In this document: piece by piece, positions 61,981-64,000 of the stretch | Position numbering within the stretch: the stretch's first letter is position 1 | Layout of the letters: each line of letters begins with the position of its first letter | Source of the DNA: Blastomussa wellsi | Lineage: Eukaryota; Cnidaria; Anthozoa; Scleractinia; Plerogyridae | Assembly: GCA_947652115.1 (NCBI GenBank) | Contig: OX393566.1 | Coordinates: 9,950,332 to 10,014,331 of the forward strand | Length of the DNA stretch: 64,000 nucleotides | Direction: 5' to 3' | Made by a program: the position numbers and the translations under genes | The notes under the pieces: model-generated | Databases searched by the model: none | Seen by the model: the letters and a program-made list of their open reading frames with translations, nothing else | Told to the model about the DNA's origin: nothing

Positions 61981-63900
61981 AAGGTGGCTCCATAGAGGGT
62001 GTGCATGGGGTTAACTGGTAGCTGAAAATTGGCCAAAATTGTAACTGTCAGCTGCGAAATGACAGTCTTTTTAACTAATAGCTGAGAAACGTTCAGATAA
62101 CTGTCAGCTAACATGGACGACCTTTTTTGCGCAGATAAAGGAAGATGCTGTGTAACGTTTACCTCTGTCTCAACAAATGGGATAGACAGTGGTAAACCCT
62201 GTTACTTAAGTTGGACATGAGAAAATGATCTAAAATTTAGCACTATAAAACAGGGACCTCGAAGCCGGGGGCGGGGGGAGGGATTTCAGCCCCCAAGTAA
62301 TTATATGGGGAAAAATTATATTTACCCAATTGAAAAATTTCCGTTTTACTATGCGATTGGGATGCATTTTTAGCCATTCAGGGAGCATTCATTTCACAAA
62401 TTTACCGGGCAAGCATGCTCCCGGACCCCCTAGATGTCTTGCGCCTTTGGCGCGCACTGCAAATGTCTACGACACTTGCATTTGCCCCACCCCCTCCCCC
62501 CCCCCAAAAAAAGCAAATATGCCGGCGGTCCCTGCAAAACAATGTCGACGGCGACAAAAAACCAAAGGCGCTAAGGGCATCGTTGAGGCAAAAATGTACA
62601 ATAAATGTACAATAAAGAAAGATCGGTGATAAATCTAAAGTAGACGTTAAAACTGCAAAGGACCGCGAACAATAATGCTGCTAGTTTACGTAGGATCTGC
62701 AAGAGACCTAATCAGCCAAAAATAAACTGTAACACAAACATAACTGCAAGGCTGATACTAAATGGAAAAGTTGACTTTTGCGAGACAACAACCCGACAGA
62801 AACCGATAAGTCCTACATACAAGACCTACATACGGAGGCTGGATCTAGGCAACATCCCAGATGGATGTAATGGCTGCCATCTTTGTAATTCGCAATTTCA
62901 TAATTTTAATCTCTTTTATTGCGCATTTTTGTATATTACATAGTTACTAGATAGTTTACATAGTTTTTTAGATAGTTTAGATAGTTTCTAGATAAGTCCC
63001 CTATTAGCTGTGGGGATTTCCCACTGCTAGATGTAACTGACACATTAATAAAGTCTGTATTATTTTTATTATAAGTGTTGAACTTATTGTTTTCTTCAAG
63101 AACGTGTTCATGGCTGAATCTTTCACAATTGCAATTCCCTGGGGGGTACTCCCATATATGGGCTATATAGGTATGTGCCGCGGGATAGGGTATGGTTTTT
63201 CGAGGTTCTCATTCCTTTAATAGGGTATTATTTTTGCCTCTTTTGGCATTCTTCACGGTGTGATCCTTAGATAGGGTACCTAAATTGTATTATTTGGCTA
63301 TTTTGCAATTTGCAATGCATAAAAATACGCTAAACGAAAAAGAAACGGTCTGTCAAACTGAAAACTTTACGGAACGACAAAAAGTTGACCCGTTTACACC
63401 TTTCTTAGTTTTTCTTTTTTCCTTGAAAGGGGTGTCAATTTTCGGGTTTGTTCGTTAACTAGGGTATCAAATTCCGTTTACTTTATCCTAAAATAGGGTC
63501 AGGGTTTAGGAACTTTGCGGCACACACCTATCCAAAATTCAAAGGAGAACCCCCTCCCGGGTCCAATTCATAGTCTGTCTTCTGACTAAAGAGAAAAAGG
63601 AGCATCCGACAAACGCCGGGAGGCTGAGTTGACATATTCTTTGGCTGCATATAGTTTTATTGAAGAATTAAAACTGGTTTTGCAGGTTTTGGAGAAAACA
63701 ATTGTCTGTAGAGGGGGACAGTCACTGCAAAAGGAGATATACTCCCGATGTATCGTAGCTTAGATGTTACGTTAGTCAATGAATAACACAAGTGAGCACA
63801 TATATGAAACTATTCAAATGAGCCAAACTCACAAACGCCTTTTTAAAGCTTGCCGTTCGCGTTTTTCGACGCGACGAGGCATTTCAGTGTGGTCGTGAGC
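61981..63900. repeat. Interspersed repeat, copy B, carrying insertions
   Basis: In order it repeats the motifs of 43925-45240: TGTGCATGGGGTTAACTG (61999), ACTGTCAGCTGCGAAATG, GTGTTGAACTTATTG (63074), GAAGAATTAAAACTGG (63662) and TAGCTTAGATGTTA (63758). Insertions sit at about 62240-63070 (which includes 62650-62800, an inverted partial copy of the 57.3-57.7 kb element) and at 63138-63561. It starts with TTAAGGTGGCTC at about 61979, like the fold-back family, but no matching right end is seen. There is no coding potential. Confidence 0.65.
63138..63561. mobile_element. MITE with GGGGGGTACTCCC / GAGAACCCCC termini
   Basis: The left CCCTGGGGGGTACTCC and right GGAGAACCCCCTCCCGGG are imperfect inverted repeats, and GGTATGTGCCGC pairs with GCGGCACACACC further in. 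Repeated TAGGGTA motifs occur inside. It is absent from the related copy at 43925-45240. Confidence 0.75.
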
Positions 63901-64000
63901 AAAAAAAAATTACTGACGTTTAAAGGGACACTGTGACGAGAATTACCAAAAATAGTGGTCAAATCTTGTTAAAAATTGCTATGTCAGTGAAATGAAGCTA

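Overview
The window looks like nuclear DNA of an invertebrate animal, most probably a cnidarian (coral or anemone relative). The reasons are GT-AG introns with matching phases, long AT-rich introns, and a repeat mix of BEL/Pao, Penelope-like, L1/Tx1-type and CR1/L2-type retroelements, tRNA-derived SINEs and many palindromic MITEs. An animal-type cyclodipeptide synthase also fits, because a functional homologue is known from the anemone Nematostella. The species itself is inferred, not shown.

Layout. 1-6.0 kb: a BEL/Pao LTR retrotransposon, damaged by two in-frame stops, with a probable 3' LTR. 6.1-8.4 kb: two 0.8 kb direct repeats. 9.07-18.75 kb (+): a complete 7-exon gene for a 443-aa major facilitator transporter (MFSD8-like), with several TIR elements in its introns. 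19-33 kb: repeat-rich DNA with a CR1/L2-type LINE tail expanded into a TAC/CTG triplet array, a 57-bp minisatellite of about 27 units, a Penelope-like RT, a TTAA fold-back element and a broken L1-type LINE carrying a nested TIR transposon. 33.03-35.68 kb (-): a complete 3-exon gene for a 243-aa tRNA-dependent cyclodipeptide synthase (CDPS) with all recognised catalytic residues. 39.34-58.39 kb (+): a complete 8-exon cytochrome P450 gene (486 aa), transcribed divergently from the CDPS. Its 11.5 kb last intron is a nest of LINEs, SINEs and MITEs. 58.4-64 kb: repeats, including a 2.5 kb fold-back element with a PIF1-like helicase remnant.

The main result is the neighbourhood CDPS + cytochrome P450 + MFS transporter. 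CDPSs make cyclic dipeptides (diketopiperazines) from two aminoacyl-tRNAs. In bacteria they are often next to P450s that tailor the product and sometimes next to a transporter, as in the pulcherriminic acid genes yvmC/cypX/yvmA of Bacillus; yeast PUL genes also pair a P450 with an MFS transporter. Here a divergent CDPS/P450 pair, with start codons 3.7 kb apart and an MFS gene about 14 kb away, makes a candidate animal biosynthetic gene cluster for a modified cyclic dipeptide. Enzyme families, intact frames and splice phases are read from the sequence; the shared pathway is inference.
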